A stretch of 46,643 nucleotides of DNA from an uncultured Prevotella sp. (GCA_900316565.1 ONDK01000014.1:1-46643); one strand, 5' to 3'. Counted from the stretch's first letter, positions 36,801-45,594 are shown. The notes: generated by a model from the letters alone, not told the origin. A program made the numbers and translations.

Positions 36801-37073
36801 TCCGACCCACTCGACAAATACATTGAGGACGGAAGCTATCTGCGCTTCAGTACGATCACTCTTGGCTATACCTTCCCTAAGTCGCTGATGAGTAAGATTT
36901 GCGTTCAGAACCTCAGAATATATGCAACTCTTAACAATATTGCTACCATTACCGGCTATGACGGTTTTGACCCAGAGGTTAGTGCTTCAGGCAGTGCACT
37001 GACACCAGGAATCGACAACTCGGCTTACCCACGTTCAAAGAGTTTTGTTGTTGGACTGAACTTAACATTCTAA
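33843..37073 (+). CDS. SusC/RagA-family TonB-linked outer membrane protein
   Basis: A TonB-dependent transporter of the SusC class, 1076 residues, which takes up oligosaccharides or peptides through the outer membrane together with its SusD partner. In order: signal peptide (1-25), a carboxypeptidase-regulatory-like domain (about 28-100, ITGTVKD...ITDVDGKYTI), a TonB-box-like stretch DEVVAIGYA (106-114), the plug (about 115-230, with YIVDGFEM at 183-190 and AIYGARGANGVVIITT at 215-230), then the 22-strand barrel ending in ...GLNLTF. The pair is 17 nt apart. No glycan enzyme or SusR-type regulator is in the window, so the substrate cannot be named. Confidence 0.95.
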   Translation: MQTRLRRFAFVIYLIMACSMAGIAQSRKITGTVKDTEGLEVIGATVTVPGTKAAAITDVDGKYTIDVPSGGKKIKVTYVGSKDAVIDIGNRDVIDVVMTESDQSLDEVVAIGYAKVRKADLTGATASVSAEDLASRPVATAAEALAGKAAGVNIVSQSGAPGADINITVRGGTSITQSTTPLYIVDGFEMENALQQIDINDIETIDIMKDASATAIYGARGANGVVIITTKNAKEGKTQVNYNTYYSWNWLGKKLDVLNTLDYVKYQYEFQTLAGNVANFASFYGGDVNDPDFYTGAYDRINQEYGNRAGIDWQDEVFGGTGSSMNHNLSISGGTEKTKYLLSYNFTGEDGILSKHGLDKNSIRLKLNHELWKGVRFDFSTSFQDTKVEGGGSMAGSLKNVILQPPTGGARFTDQEFLSQDLSDEMMSIDSQYDIDNPLINNASISNNSHRRLWTMNAGIEFDFLKDFTWRTAGSYTWMQRRDDYWDNGDTRTAKNYGGAYGYRNNSERTTWQITNTLNWKHSFDLHHVNVLFGHEVYHRGTLKLDNEYHNFPEANFGLNNVTMADPYSWESGTSERGLVSFFGRASYDWNDRYLFTATLRTDGSSKFGKGHRWGWFPSASAAWRITEEPWMQSTKSWLSNLKLRLGFGTTGNDNIDDNMYATPYGVAYYTNGKEVISGLSPGSTVGNPNVKWEKTSTFNLGLDFGFFHGRLNGSLDYYVNKSSNLLIQNRIPTSTGYTYQYQNLAKIRNRGFEAVINSTNIRTKDFTWTTDFNISFNKNKVLKLYGGANDNNYFIQDYDSRMWFLIQEGSELGQFYGYKTDGVYTTDDFTQNADGTYTLKDGVPSLKGANRKNIKPGDIKYQTTAGQTDKNGNPVWSTDDRQVIGHANPDFTGGMNNTFRYKGFDLSVFLTFSVGGDVFNMNTQRYVGPYLPNQNTIAAMANHYILIDPQTGKETTDLARLAELNPNQYSKGQIWSLHADNKIAISDPLDKYIEDGSYLRFSTITLGYTFPKSLMSKICVQNLRIYATLNNIATITGYDGFDPEVSASGSALTPGIDNSAYPRSKSFVVGLNLTF

Positions 37074-37090
37074 AAAGTGAGGAACAAAAT

Positions 37091-38947
37091 ATGAAAAAGA
37101 CTATATTATATATTGGTATTGCTGCAATGACGCTTACGGGCTTCACCTCATGCAATGACTATCTCGATATGCCATCAAAGGAAAAGTTCGACAGTGAGAC
37201 TGTCTTTGAGGACGTCAACAAGGCTGAAATGGCTGTTATAGGCTGCTATCCGCAGACTTTCAACCGTGAGTTCTTCTATCAGCTCGGAATGGGCACCGAC
37301 GAGTGCATATCAACCGAAAGCCAGTCGAATTCAAAGAATCAGATTGCTAACTATGTCTATACATCGTCGAATGCTCCTACAGGACTTTACAACGCGATGT
37401 ACAAGGGCATTGAGTATACCAACGTCTGCATAGACAAGTTGCAGAACATGAAGGCGAATGATGAAACTACTCAGAAGAAGCTGAATCATCTTCTTGGTGA
37501 GGCTCTCTGCATTCGCTCAGCTAACTACCTTAACCTGGTACGCTTCTTCGGCGATGTGCCTTTCATCACGACACCTACAGCAGAGTTGAATACATTCTAC
37601 TCTTCACGTACAAGCCGCGACACTATCTACGACCACATTATCGCAGATATGCAGAAAGCCACTACCCTACTCTCTTGGGAAAGCGAGGGTGTTGTAGGCA
37701 GTGAAACCGAACGCTACACAAAGAACTCTGCTTATGGTGTATTGGCACGTATCGCTCTCTATGCTGCCGGTTACTCACTTCGTTGGGATCTGAACACATA
37801 CGATGCATCTTCTCTTCGTATGGCTCAAAGAAGCGATCCTGCACGCATACGTCAGCTCTATCAGATTGCCGCTGACGCTTGCAAGGCTGTAATCGATAAA
37901 GGAGAGAACAGCTTACTGCCAAAGTATGAAACCGTTTTCCGTGATATTATGGAAAAGAAATTCGACTCTGAAACCATGCTTCAGGTAGGTCAGTACGGCT
38001 CACAGGTAAGCAGTTTCAATGTTGGCTACACAAACGGTATCTTCTCACACTCTAACACCGTATTTATGAAGTCAGCTCCTCAGATGGTTGCCGTTCCTAC
38101 TTACTACCTAAGTTTTGCCGACGGCGACCAGCGTCGTGATGTGGCTGTATGTAACTACGGTTATGACGGAACCAAGGACAAGACTGGCACACGTAAGTTG
38201 AACGGTCTGCCTAGCAATACCATCGGCAAGTTCCGTGTCGACTGGAAGGAGAATACTGGTGTAAGCGCTAACCGTCGTGAAATAGACTTCCCGCTTCTTC
38301 GCTATTCTGATGTACTTCTTATGTATGCAGAGGCATTAAATGAGCTCAACAATGGTGCAACTGCTGAAGCTGTGAATGCCCTTAAGCAAGTTCGACTTCG
38401 TGCGTTCGGTGGCGACGAGAGTAAAGTTGGAACAATACCGACAGATCACGACGGATTCCTAAAGGCTATTCAGCAAGAGCGCGCTTGGGAACTGGGATTT
38501 GAAGGATGGCGTAGGACCGACCTCTGCCGTTGGAACATTCTGGGAACTACTCTTGCCAATACAAAGGCTGAACTCGTTAAGCTGGCCAACGGGGAAGGAA
38601 AATATGCAGACATCTTTGCCCGTCATTATGCAGCTTACAAGCCTGAAAGCATGACTGCAAACGACTTTAAGTCGCCAGTTGTATCAATGCCATACATTCA
38701 AATTAGTGAAAGCGAAGAGACTGAATACAAAGCCAAAGGCTATTCTATTCAAGACCTGTTCAAAGGTACAAAGGGCTTCACTAATGCCAATAATGTTATT
38801 GCGACGTCTGGAGACGGAAGCGATTGGATGACAACATCACTATTCCGAGGTTACACAGCCAATCAGGTAGAGATTCTTCCTCTGAATCAGACATCAGTCA
38901 TTGATATCAACAAGGGACTAGAAGGCGAACAGCATCCGGCTTACTAA
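37091..38947 (+). CDS. SusD/RagB-family nutrient-binding lipoprotein
   Basis: The surface lipoprotein that caps the SusC barrel and binds its ligand. It has 618 residues; the signal peptide ends with TGFTSC and the lipidated cysteine is C21. The N-terminal CNDYLDMPSKEKFD motif, the helical TPR-like region around AEALCIRSANYLNLVRFFGDVPF, and the C-terminal block with RYSDVLLMYAEALNELN and QQERAWELGFEGWRRTDLCRW are all characteristic. The operon ends at the terminator 38970-39020. The substrate is unknown. Confidence 0.95.
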   Translation: MKKTILYIGIAAMTLTGFTSCNDYLDMPSKEKFDSETVFEDVNKAEMAVIGCYPQTFNREFFYQLGMGTDECISTESQSNSKNQIANYVYTSSNAPTGLYNAMYKGIEYTNVCIDKLQNMKANDETTQKKLNHLLGEALCIRSANYLNLVRFFGDVPFITTPTAELNTFYSSRTSRDTIYDHIIADMQKATTLLSWESEGVVGSETERYTKNSAYGVLARIALYAAGYSLRWDLNTYDASSLRMAQRSDPARIRQLYQIAADACKAVIDKGENSLLPKYETVFRDIMEKKFDSETMLQVGQYGSQVSSFNVGYTNGIFSHSNTVFMKSAPQMVAVPTYYLSFADGDQRRDVAVCNYGYDGTKDKTGTRKLNGLPSNTIGKFRVDWKENTGVSANRREIDFPLLRYSDVLLMYAEALNELNNGATAEAVNALKQVRLRAFGGDESKVGTIPTDHDGFLKAIQQERAWELGFEGWRRTDLCRWNILGTTLANTKAELVKLANGEGKYADIFARHYAAYKPESMTANDFKSPVVSMPYIQISESEETEYKAKGYSIQDLFKGTKGFTNANNVIATSGDGSDWMTTSLFRGYTANQVEILPLNQTSVIDINKGLEGEQHPAY

Positions 38948-38969
38948 TCCCTATCAATAATTTAAACTT

Positions 38970-39020
38970 AAATCCCCGTTGTTGGATAAAGATTTCCAGA
39001 AATGGGGATTTTTGTTTTTT
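38970..39020 (+). terminator. Terminator of the susC-susD operon
   Basis: AAATCCCC (38970-38977) pairs with GGGGATTT (39004-39011) and a T-rich tail follows. The enclosed region has a weaker TGGA/TCCA pair. Confidence 0.75.
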
Positions 39021-39104
39021 ATTAAAGAAAAATGTAACTCTATAAAATGAAAAGAGGAACCTCCTAGAGCAAGCTTCATCGCTACATTATAATATCATAT
39101 ATGA

Positions 39105-39183
39105 GTCTTGTTTCTTACTCATTCTGTAAGAAAATTCAATTACAAGAGGGAACAAGACAGATATTTATCGAATTCTTACAGAA
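39105..39183. repeat. Overlapping inverted repeats, alternative folds
   Basis: Three pairs: 39105-39112 with 39151-39158 (8 bp), 39111-39118 with 39126-39133 (8 bp) and 39122-39132 with 39173-39183 (11 bp, perfect). The last two compete for the segment 39126-39132. Confidence 0.6.
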
Positions 39184-39234
39184 CACTACCAAACATATTA
39201 TATTTATAGATACTTTTCATTAACTATGAGATAC

Positions 39235-39272
39235 AAAAAAAAGCCCTCACAAATAGATGTAAGAGCTTTTTT
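39235..39272 (-). terminator. Terminator of the ribosomal operon after rplQ
   Basis: On the minus strand an A-rich/T-rich stem with AGC...GCT core (about 10 bp with two G-U pairs) ends in eight T (39235-39242). It lies about 23 nt after the rplQ stop. Confidence 0.8.
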
Positions 39273-39294
39273 AATATTAAATTGAGAATATTGA

Positions 39295-39816
39295 TTATTC
39301 AGCCTTATTCTCTTCAGCCTTCGGTGCCTCAGCAGCTGCCTCAGCCTTCGGTGCCTCTGCAGCTGCCTCTTCAGCCTTTGGAGCCTCTGCAGCTTTCTTG
39401 CCACCACGACGGCTACGGCGAGTCTTCTTCTCTGCCTTAGGAGTCTTAGCCATGTTCTCATCGAAGTCTACAAGCTCGATGAAAGCAATCTGAGCTGCAT
39501 CACCCTGACGAACACCAAGCTTGATTACACGTGTGTAACCGCCTGGACGGTCACCAACCTTTGTTACAACATTTCCAAAGAGCTCCTTAATAGCCTCTTT
39601 GTTCTGGAGGTAACGGAAGACAACACGACGGGAATTGGTCGTATCGTTCTTGGCCTTTGTAATCAGTGGCTCGACATACTTCTTCAGTGCCTTAGCCTTT
39701 GCGAGGGTCGTAGTGATTCTTTTGTGCTCAATCAGCGAGCAAGCCAAGTTAGAAAGCAGGGCTGCGCGATGGTCAGCAGTACGACCCAGATGGTTGAATT
39801 TCTTGTTGTGTCTCAT
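39295..39816 (-). CDS. rplQ: 50S ribosomal protein L17
   Basis: The last gene of the alpha operon. The N-terminal 115 residues are standard L17 ([17 protein letters not shown], then [16 protein letters not shown], with the conserved [11 protein letters not shown] near 91-101). The remaining residues form an added tail: a basic block [12 protein letters not shown] (about 130-141), then three or more copies of an (A)EAPKAE unit to the end (about 144-173). Such low-complexity tails occur on L17 in Bacteroidetes, but their function is unknown. Total length 173, against about 120-130 in many bacteria. Downstream terminator at 39235-39272. Confidence 0.95.
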   Translation of the reverse strand: MRHNKKFNHLGRTADHRAALLSNLACSLIEHKRITTTLAKAKALKKYVEPLITKAKNDTTNSRRVVFRYLQNKEAIKELFGNVVTKVGDRPGGYTRVIKLGVRQGDAAQIAFIELVDFDENMAKTPKAEKKTRRSRRGGKKAAEAPKAEEAAAEAPKAEAAAEAPKAEENKAE

Positions 39817-39856
39817 TTTTGTTTTCTCTTTCGAAAAGCACTTTCTCTAAAGAGAG

Positions 39857-40849
39857 TTACTTCTCATCTAATTTATACTTTGAAATATCGGTTCCAAACG
39901 ACAGATTCAGACTCTCGAGCAAATCATCAAGCTCAGAAAGCGATTTCTTACCAAAGTTACGGAACTTAAGGAGGTCGGTCTTATTGTACTGAACGAGATC
40001 ACCAAGGGTCTCGACATCAGCAGCCTTAAGACAATTAAGTGCACGGACACTCAGGTTGAGGTCAGTGAGCTTGGTCTTCAAGAGCTGACGCATGTGCAGT
40101 ACCTCCTCATCAAACTCCTGGTTGTTCTCCTGGTCAGGATTCTCGAGAGTAATCTTCTCATCAGAGAACAGCATGAAGTGATAGATGAGGATTTTAGCAG
40201 CCTCTTTCAGCGCGTCCTTCGGATGGATGGAACCATCTGTTGTTACTTCAATAACCAGTTTGTCGTAGTCGGTCTTCTGCTCGACACGATACGGCTCTAC
40301 TGAATATTTTACGTTACGGATAGGGGTGTAGATAGAATCGATTGGGAGTACATTAACATCAGTGCAGAACTGACGGTTCTCATCAGCAATGACGTAGCCA
40401 CGTCCCTTGTTGATGGTAAGGTCAATCTGCATTGAAGCCTTTGAATCTAAATGACAAATCACCAAATCAGGGTTTAACACTTCAAATCCAGTCAAATACT
40501 TGTTAAGATCACCAGCTTTGAACTCGGTAGTGTTCTCAACGGTGATACTAACTTTCTCATTCTCGAATTCTTCTACTACTTGCTTGAATCGAACTTGCTT
40601 GAGATTCAAGATGATGTTCGTGACATCCTCCTTAACACCTGGCACTGAAGAGAATTCGTGCTCAACACCAGCGATACGGATGGTGTTGATAGCGAAACCT
40701 TCAAGCGATGAAAGAAGGATACGGCGCAGGGCATTACCAATGGTAACACCGAAACCGGGCTCGAGAGGGCGGAACTCAAACTTTCCGTAGTGGTCGTTAG
40801 CCTCCACCATCACTACTTTATCAGGTTTTTGAAATGCTAATATCGCCAT
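39857..40849 (-). CDS. rpoA: DNA-directed RNA polymerase subunit alpha
   Basis: The 330-residue alpha subunit. The N-terminal dimerisation domain (about 1-230, with [20 protein letters not shown] near 27-46) assembles beta and beta'; the C-terminal domain (about 250-320, with [16 protein letters not shown] and [16 protein letters not shown]) contacts promoter DNA and activators. It is separated from rpsD by 14 nt and from rplQ by 40 nt within the operon. Confidence 0.98.
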   Translation of the reverse strand: MAILAFQKPDKVVMVEANDHYGKFEFRPLEPGFGVTIGNALRRILLSSLEGFAINTIRIAGVEHEFSSVPGVKEDVTNIILNLKQVRFKQVVEEFENEKVSITVENTTEFKAGDLNKYLTGFEVLNPDLVICHLDSKASMQIDLTINKGRGYVIADENRQFCTDVNVLPIDSIYTPIRNVKYSVEPYRVEQKTDYDKLVIEVTTDGSIHPKDALKEAAKILIYHFMLFSDEKITLENPDQENNQEFDEEVLHMRQLLKTKLTDLNLSVRALNCLKAADVETLGDLVQYNKTDLLKFRNFGKKSLSELDDLLESLNLSFGTDISKYKLDEK

Positions 40850-40863
40850 TAATTTAATGATTT

Positions 40864-41472
40864 TTATTGTTTAGAGTACAACTCAACGATTAACTGCTCC
40901 TTAATGTTCTCAGGAATGTCAGCACGGTCTGGCTTGTGAAGGAACTTACCACTCTTGGTGTTCTCGTCCCACTCCAGCCAAGGATACTTGCTGTGGTTGA
41001 AACCTGCAAGCGCTGCCTCGATGACCTCGAGAGACTTAGCCTTCTCACGTACACCAACGACATCACCCGGCTTAACCTGATATGAAGGAATGTTTACTAC
41101 CTGTCCGTTGACAACAATGTGCTTGTGGCCTACAAGCTGACGAGCAGCGGCACGTGTTGGAGCAATACCAAGACGGAAAACTACGTTGTCCAGACGGCTC
41201 TCAAGGCTCTGAAGAAGAACCTCACCAGTAATACCGTCGGCCTTAGCTGCTGCATCGAAAAGGTTGCGGAACTGACGCTCCAGAACGCCGTAGGTGTACT
41301 TAGCCTTCTGCTTCTCAGCGAGCTGTGCACCATACTCAGACTGCTTGCGGCGACGATTGTTGCCCTGCTGCCCTGGAGGGAAGTTACGCTTAGACAGAAC
41401 CTTGTCAGCGCCGAAGATTGGCTCACCAAAACGGCGTGCAATTCTTGATTTTGGACCTATGTATCTTGCCAT
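40864..41472 (-). CDS. rpsD: 30S ribosomal protein S4
   Basis: A 202-residue primary 16S rRNA-binding protein of the small-subunit body. The start [16 protein letters not shown] is canonical, and the S4 RNA-binding domain (about 93-155, with [20 protein letters not shown]) is visible. No zinc-binding cysteines are present at the N-terminus. In many bacteria S4 represses translation of this operon; that is not testable here. Confidence 0.98.
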   Translation of the reverse strand: MARYIGPKSRIARRFGEPIFGADKVLSKRNFPPGQQGNNRRRKQSEYGAQLAEKQKAKYTYGVLERQFRNLFDAAAKADGITGEVLLQSLESRLDNVVFRLGIAPTRAAARQLVGHKHIVVNGQVVNIPSYQVKPGDVVGVREKAKSLEVIEAALAGFNHSKYPWLEWDENTKSGKFLHKPDRADIPENIKEQLIVELYSKQ

Positions 41473-41512
41473 AATTTAATGTAATCTTAAAATAAATGTT
41501 CTAAAGATGGAA

Positions 41513-41905
41513 TTATACACGACGACGCTTTGGAGGACGACAACCGTTATGTGGAAGCGGTGTAACGTCGACAATCTCAGTTACCTGGATTCCAGAAGCA
41601 TTGACGGCACGAATGGCACTCTCACGACCATTACCCGGACCCTTTACAAAAGCCTTTACCTTACGGAGACCAAGCTCGAAGGCGACCTTTGCGCAGTCCT
41701 CAGCAGCCATCTGAGCTGCATACGGAGTGTTCTTCTTAGAACCACGGAATCCCATCTTACCAGCTGAAGACCAAGAAATAACCTGACCCTCGCTGTTTGC
41801 CAAAGATACAATGATATTGTTGAAAGAGCTGTGAACGTGCAGCTGACCTACAGCGTCAACTCTTACATTTCTTTTCTTATTAGATGCTGTTGTTTTCTTT
41901 GCCAT
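41513..41905 (-). CDS. rpsK: 30S ribosomal protein S11
   Basis: A 130-residue platform protein near the E-site of the 30S subunit. Typical blocks: [33 protein letters not shown], and the C-terminal [18 protein letters not shown]. Part of the alpha operon, 18 nt after rpsM. Confidence 0.98.
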   Translation of the reverse strand: MAKKTTASNKKRNVRVDAVGQLHVHSSFNNIIVSLANSEGQVISWSSAGKMGFRGSKKNTPYAAQMAAEDCAKVAFELGLRKVKAFVKGPGNGRESAIRAVNASGIQVTEIVDVTPLPHNGCRPPKRRRV

Positions 41906-41923
41906 AATTAATTTCCTCCGAGA

Positions 41924-42304
41924 TTACTTAGTAGCCTTCTTCTTATTAGCAACAGTCTTCTTCTTTCCCTTACGGGTACGAGCATTGTTCTTAGTACTCT
42001 GACCGCGAACAGGAAGACCATTACGATGTCTGATACCACGATAGCAGCCTATGTCCATAAGGCGCTTGATGTTCATCTGAATCTCTGAACGGAGATCACC
42101 TTCTACTTTGAATTCAGCGCCGATAATTTCACGGATCTTGGCAGCCTGGTCATCAGACCATTCGCTGACCTTCAAGTCACGGCTCACGCCGGCCTTGTCC
42201 AATATCTTTGCTGAACTACTTCGACCTATACCATAGATGTAGGTCAATGCGATTTCGCCACGCTTGTTCTGGGGCAAATCTACTCCAACAATTCTTATTG
42301 CCAT
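41924..42304 (-). CDS. rpsM: 30S ribosomal protein S13
   Basis: A 126-residue head protein that contacts the P-site tRNA. The start [20 protein letters not shown], the [11 protein letters not shown] helix region and the basic C-terminus [17 protein letters not shown] are diagnostic. A -7 box candidate at 42361-42368 lies in the 112-nt gap before it. Confidence 0.98.
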   Translation of the reverse strand: MAIRIVGVDLPQNKRGEIALTYIYGIGRSSSAKILDKAGVSRDLKVSEWSDDQAAKIREIIGAEFKVEGDLRSEIQMNIKRLMDIGCYRGIRHRNGLPVRGQSTKNNARTRKGKKKTVANKKKATK

Positions 42305-42360
42305 TGATTAAAAATGTAAATATAAAATACTTAAACGTTTAATTTTCGCTAAAAAGCATG

Positions 42361-42368
42361 CAAAGATA
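42361..42368 (-). promoter_or_regulatory. Possible internal promoter before rpsM
   Basis: TATCTTTG on the minus strand in the 112-nt gap rpmJ-rpsM; no convincing -33 element. It could supply extra transcription of rpsM-rplQ. Confidence 0.4.
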
Positions 42369-42416
42369 AGCATAATAATTGAATTACGCCTAATCCTTTA
42401 CAGTTTTTTAACGATT

Positions 42417-42533
42417 TTAGCCCTGACGCATCTTGTACTTAGGGTTCTTCTTGTTGATAACGAACAGACGGCCCTTACGACGAACGATCTTGCAGTCCGC
42501 TGTACGCTTCTTTAATGATGCTCTTGTCTTCAT
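42417..42533 (-). CDS. rpmJ: 50S ribosomal protein L36, zinc-free type
   Basis: A 38-residue protein found by translating the gap between infA and rpsM: starts [15 protein letters not shown] and ends KYKMRQG, stop TAA at 42417-42419. Position and length are those of L36. The usual zinc ligands C11, C14, C27 and H33 read here T11, C14, N27 and Y33, so only one is kept and zinc cannot be held in the usual way. This is the C-minus form of L36, which does not need zinc. Confidence 0.93.
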   Translation of the reverse strand: MKTRASLKKRTADCKIVRRKGRLFVINKKNPKYKMRQG

Positions 42534-42549
42534 AGTGAATCCAATCTAT

Positions 42550-42768
42550 TTATTTGTATCTGAAAACTATTCTGCCTTTTGTCAAGTCATATGGACTCAT
42601 CTCGACCTTCACCTTGTCGCCGGGAAGTATCTTGATGTAGTGCATTCTCATCTTGCCAGAAATATGTGCTGTGATATCAACACCATTTTCCAGTTCAACG
42701 CGGAACATTGCGTTAGAGAGCGACTCTACGATTGTTCCGTCCTGTTCAATAACGTCTTGTTTTGACAT
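42550..42768 (-). CDS. infA: Translation initiation factor IF-1
   Basis: A 72-residue OB-fold protein that binds the A site of the 30S subunit during initiation. Blocks [28 protein letters not shown] and [11 protein letters not shown] are diagnostic. It lies between map and rpmJ, the usual Bacteroidetes order. Confidence 0.97.
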   Translation of the reverse strand: MSKQDVIEQDGTIVESLSNAMFRVELENGVDITAHISGKMRMHYIKILPGDKVKVEMSPYDLTKGRIVFRYK

Positions 42769-42786
42769 ATATATAAACCTGTTTGT

Positions 42787-43587
42787 TTAAAAGTTCTGAC
42801 CTTCCAGTTGTTCAACTTCTTCGAAAGAAGATAAGATATCAGCCTTACCGTCCCTAATGGCTATAGTATGCTCAAAATGAGCGGCCGGCTTCATATCGCG
42901 TGTTATTATCTGCCATTTGTCACGAAGCATCCACACCTTGGGATCACCCATTGTAACCATCGGCTCTATTGCAATACACATTCCTGACTTTAGCATTAAG
43001 CCCCCACCAGGTTTGCCATAGTTGAAGACCGGAGGGTCCTCGTGCATCTGCCTTCCAATGCCATGTCCGGCAAGTTCACGTACTATTCCGTAGCCGCGAC
43101 TCTCGCAATGACTTTGAACGGCATGACCGATATCACCAAGATGATGCCCCGCCTGTGCTGCCTCTATTCCCTTATAAAGTGCCTCTTTAGTAGTGCGAAG
43201 AAGGTCTTTAACTTCTGGAGCTACCTCACCGACACAAAAAGTGTAGCAAGAATCACCGTTAAAACCATCGAGAACGCATCCACAATCTATGGAGATTATC
43301 TCTCCCTCCTTAAGAACGCACTTAGAATTCGGAATGCCATGCACAACTATCGCATCGAGAGAAGTGCATATACTTCCGGGGAAAGGCCCTCCATTTGGAT
43401 TAGGACATCCCTTGAAAGAAGGGACAGCCCCGTTGTCTCGGATAAACTCCTCAGCAACCTTATCCAACTGGAGGGTCGTTACACCTGGCTTTATATGACG
43501 GCCAACCTCAGCAAGCGTTTTACCGACAAGCAGATTGGCCTTACGCATCAATTCAATCTCATCCTCTGTCTTCAGAAATATATTCAT
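42787..43587 (-). CDS. map: Type I methionine aminopeptidase
   Basis: A dinuclear-metal enzyme that removes the N-terminal methionine from nascent proteins. At 266 residues it has the normal type I size. The five metal ligands can be placed in SIDCGCVLDGFNGDS (two Asp), GHGIGRQMHE (His), AIEPMVT (Glu) and EHTIAI (Glu). It follows secY by 14 nt in the spc operon. Confidence 0.97.
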   Translation of the reverse strand: MNIFLKTEDEIELMRKANLLVGKTLAEVGRHIKPGVTTLQLDKVAEEFIRDNGAVPSFKGCPNPNGGPFPGSICTSLDAIVVHGIPNSKCVLKEGEIISIDCGCVLDGFNGDSCYTFCVGEVAPEVKDLLRTTKEALYKGIEAAQAGHHLGDIGHAVQSHCESRGYGIVRELAGHGIGRQMHEDPPVFNYGKPGGGLMLKSGMCIAIEPMVTMGDPKVWMLRDKWQIITRDMKPAAHFEHTIAIRDGKADILSSFEEVEQLEGQNF

Positions 43588-43601
43588 CCCAAAGAAGAAG
43601 A

Positions 43602-44942
43602 TTAATATGCCGCAACACCACCGTTACCACGGGTATGACCAGAATTCAGAAGTCCGTCGTAGTGGCGCATCATCAAATGCGACTCTATCTGCTGAAGAGT
43701 GTCAATGACGACACCAACAAGGATCAGCAGTGAGGTACCACCGAAGAACTGGCTGAAAGCGTCCTGAACATTCAGGAGTCCGGCAAGAGCTGGCATGATA
43801 GCGATGAAAGCGATAAACAGCGAGCCTGGGAAAGTGATACGGGACATAACAGTGTCGATGTAATCGGCAGTGTCCTTACCCGGCTTCACACCCGGAATGA
43901 AACCATTGTTACGCTTCATATCCTCAGCCATCTGAGTAGGATTAATGGTAATAGCCGTATAGAAATATGTAAATGCGATCACAAGGAAGACATAAACAAT
44001 ATTGTACAGCAGACTCTTTGTGTTCATCAGACTCTGGAGTACAGGGCTCGCATTATCAGTTGAATACTGTACGATAGCCAGTGGGATGAACATCAGTGCC
44101 TGAGCAAAGATGATAGGCATCACATTAGCTGCGAACAGCTTCAACGGTATATACTGACGAGCACCACCATACTGCTTGTTACCAACAATACGTTTGGCAT
44201 ACTGAACAGGCACCTTGCGAGTACCTTGCACAAGAAGGATTGACGCACATACTACAGCGTAGAGAATGACAATCTCAACGATGAACATCACAAGACCACC
44301 ACCGGTGATAGCGGTAAAGCGGCTGCTGACCTCCTGAATGAATGCCTGAGGCAAGCGTGCGATGATACCGATCATAATGATGAGTGAGATTCCATTTCCT
44401 ACTCCCTTATCGGTAATGCGCTCACCAAGCCACAGAATGAACATTGAACCTGCGGCAAGGATGATAGTAGCCGGAATCATGAACACCGTCCAACTGATAC
44501 CTGAGGCCAGAGCCTGAGAGGCCTGCATCTTCAGGTTGATAAGATAAGACGGAGCCTGGAACAACAGGATAGCCACTGTAAGGATACGTGTGTACCAGTT
44601 GATCTTCTTCCGGCCGCTCTCGCCCTCGCGCTGCATCTTCTGAAAATAAGGTACAGCGACGGCGAGGAGCTGCATAACGATAGAAGCTGAGATGTACGGC
44701 ATTATTCCGAGTGCGAAGATAGACGCATTGGAGAATGCACCACCGGAGAACATATCCAACAGCGACATAAGGCCGCCAGCGGTCTGCGACTGCAGTTTGT
44801 CCAACATGCTCGGGTCTATACCAGGAAGTACGACGAACGAGCCGAAACGGTAAATAGCCGTAAACAGAATGGTGATGAGAATCCGCTGACGCAGATCCTC
44901 AATCTTCCATATGTTCTTCAGTGTCTCAATAAACTTTTTCAT
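43602..44942 (-). CDS. secY: Preprotein translocase subunit SecY
   Basis: The channel subunit of the Sec translocon in the inner membrane. It has 446 residues with ten hydrophobic helices; LQSQTAGGLMSLLDMFSGGA (plug region), IMPYISASIVMQLL, and the cytosolic loop with RNNGFIPGVKPGKDT are typical. It follows rplO by only 3 nt. Confidence 0.98.
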   Translation of the reverse strand: MKKFIETLKNIWKIEDLRQRILITILFTAIYRFGSFVVLPGIDPSMLDKLQSQTAGGLMSLLDMFSGGAFSNASIFALGIMPYISASIVMQLLAVAVPYFQKMQREGESGRKKINWYTRILTVAILLFQAPSYLINLKMQASQALASGISWTVFMIPATIILAAGSMFILWLGERITDKGVGNGISLIIMIGIIARLPQAFIQEVSSRFTAITGGGLVMFIVEIVILYAVVCASILLVQGTRKVPVQYAKRIVGNKQYGGARQYIPLKLFAANVMPIIFAQALMFIPLAIVQYSTDNASPVLQSLMNTKSLLYNIVYVFLVIAFTYFYTAITINPTQMAEDMKRNNGFIPGVKPGKDTADYIDTVMSRITFPGSLFIAFIAIMPALAGLLNVQDAFSQFFGGTSLLILVGVVIDTLQQIESHLMMRHYDGLLNSGHTRGNGGVAAY

Positions 44943-44945
44943 TAC

Positions 44946-45392
44946 TTAGATTATAGTTGTGTTACCACCAACTGCCTTGATAGCCTCTTCGGCAGTCTTA
45001 GAGAAGGCATTTGCCTCAACATCGATCTTAGCCTTAAGCTCACCGTTACCGAGAATCTTAACGAGCTTCTGACCCTTGACGACACCAAACTCCTTGAGCT
45101 CAGAGAGTCCGATCTTTGTCAGATTCTTGTCCTCAGCAAGTTTCTGAAGCTGTGAAAGGTTTACAGGATAATACTCCTTATGGTTGATGTTCTTGAATCC
45201 AGCCTTCGGAACACGACGCTGCAGAGGCATCTGACCACCTTCGAAACCAATCTTCTTCTTGTAACCAGAGCGAGACTTAGCACCCTTGTGTCCACGGGTT
45301 GATGTGCCACCGAGACCAGAGCCCGGACCACGACCGATACGACGACTTGAATGGGTAGAGCCCTCAGCCGGTTTCAAATTATTTAATTTCAT
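44946..45392 (-). CDS. rplO: 50S ribosomal protein L15
   Basis: A 148-residue protein. The Gly/Arg-rich N-terminus with RIGRGPGSGLGGTSTRGHKG and the segment FEGGQMPLQRRVPKAGF identify L15. Located between rpmD and secY. Confidence 0.98.
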   Translation of the reverse strand: MKLNNLKPAEGSTHSSRRIGRGPGSGLGGTSTRGHKGAKSRSGYKKKIGFEGGQMPLQRRVPKAGFKNINHKEYYPVNLSQLQKLAEDKNLTKIGLSELKEFGVVKGQKLVKILGNGELKAKIDVEANAFSKTAEEAIKAVGGNTTII

Positions 45393-45417
45393 AATTGTGA
45401 GATTCTTTAAAGATTAA

Positions 45418-45594
45418 TTACTTAACTTCCTCAACAAGGTGGAACACCTTGCGGACCATTCCGCGGTTGCTAGGAGTATCCTCAAGCTCAACAACCTGAC
45501 CAATCTTATGAAGGCCGAGAGCCAGAAGGGTTCTTTTCTGATCCTTCGGGGCATTGATACGGCTCTTGATCTGCTTAACTTTAATTGTTGCCAT
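45418..45594 (-). CDS. rpmD: 50S ribosomal protein L30
   Basis: A 58-residue protein found by translating the gap between rpsE and rplO: starts MATIKVKQIKSRI (ATG at 45592-45594) and ends HLVEEVK, stop TAA at 45418-45420. ALGLHKIGQVVELEDTPSNR is the L30 core. Order rpsE-rpmD-rplO is canonical. Confidence 0.95.
   Translation of the reverse strand: MATIKVKQIKSRINAPKDQKRTLLALGLHKIGQVVELEDTPSNRGMVRKVFHLVEEVK

Larger units (their letters stand above)
38948..39294. other. Intergenic region susD / rplQ
   Basis: Convergent genes end here, with the susD terminator (38970-39020) and the rplQ terminator (39235-39272). Between them, 39105-39183 has overlapping inverted repeats that could fold in alternative ways, and a possible minus-strand -7 box, TATGTTTG, at 39190-39197. 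No coding sequence is apparent. Confidence 0.6.
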
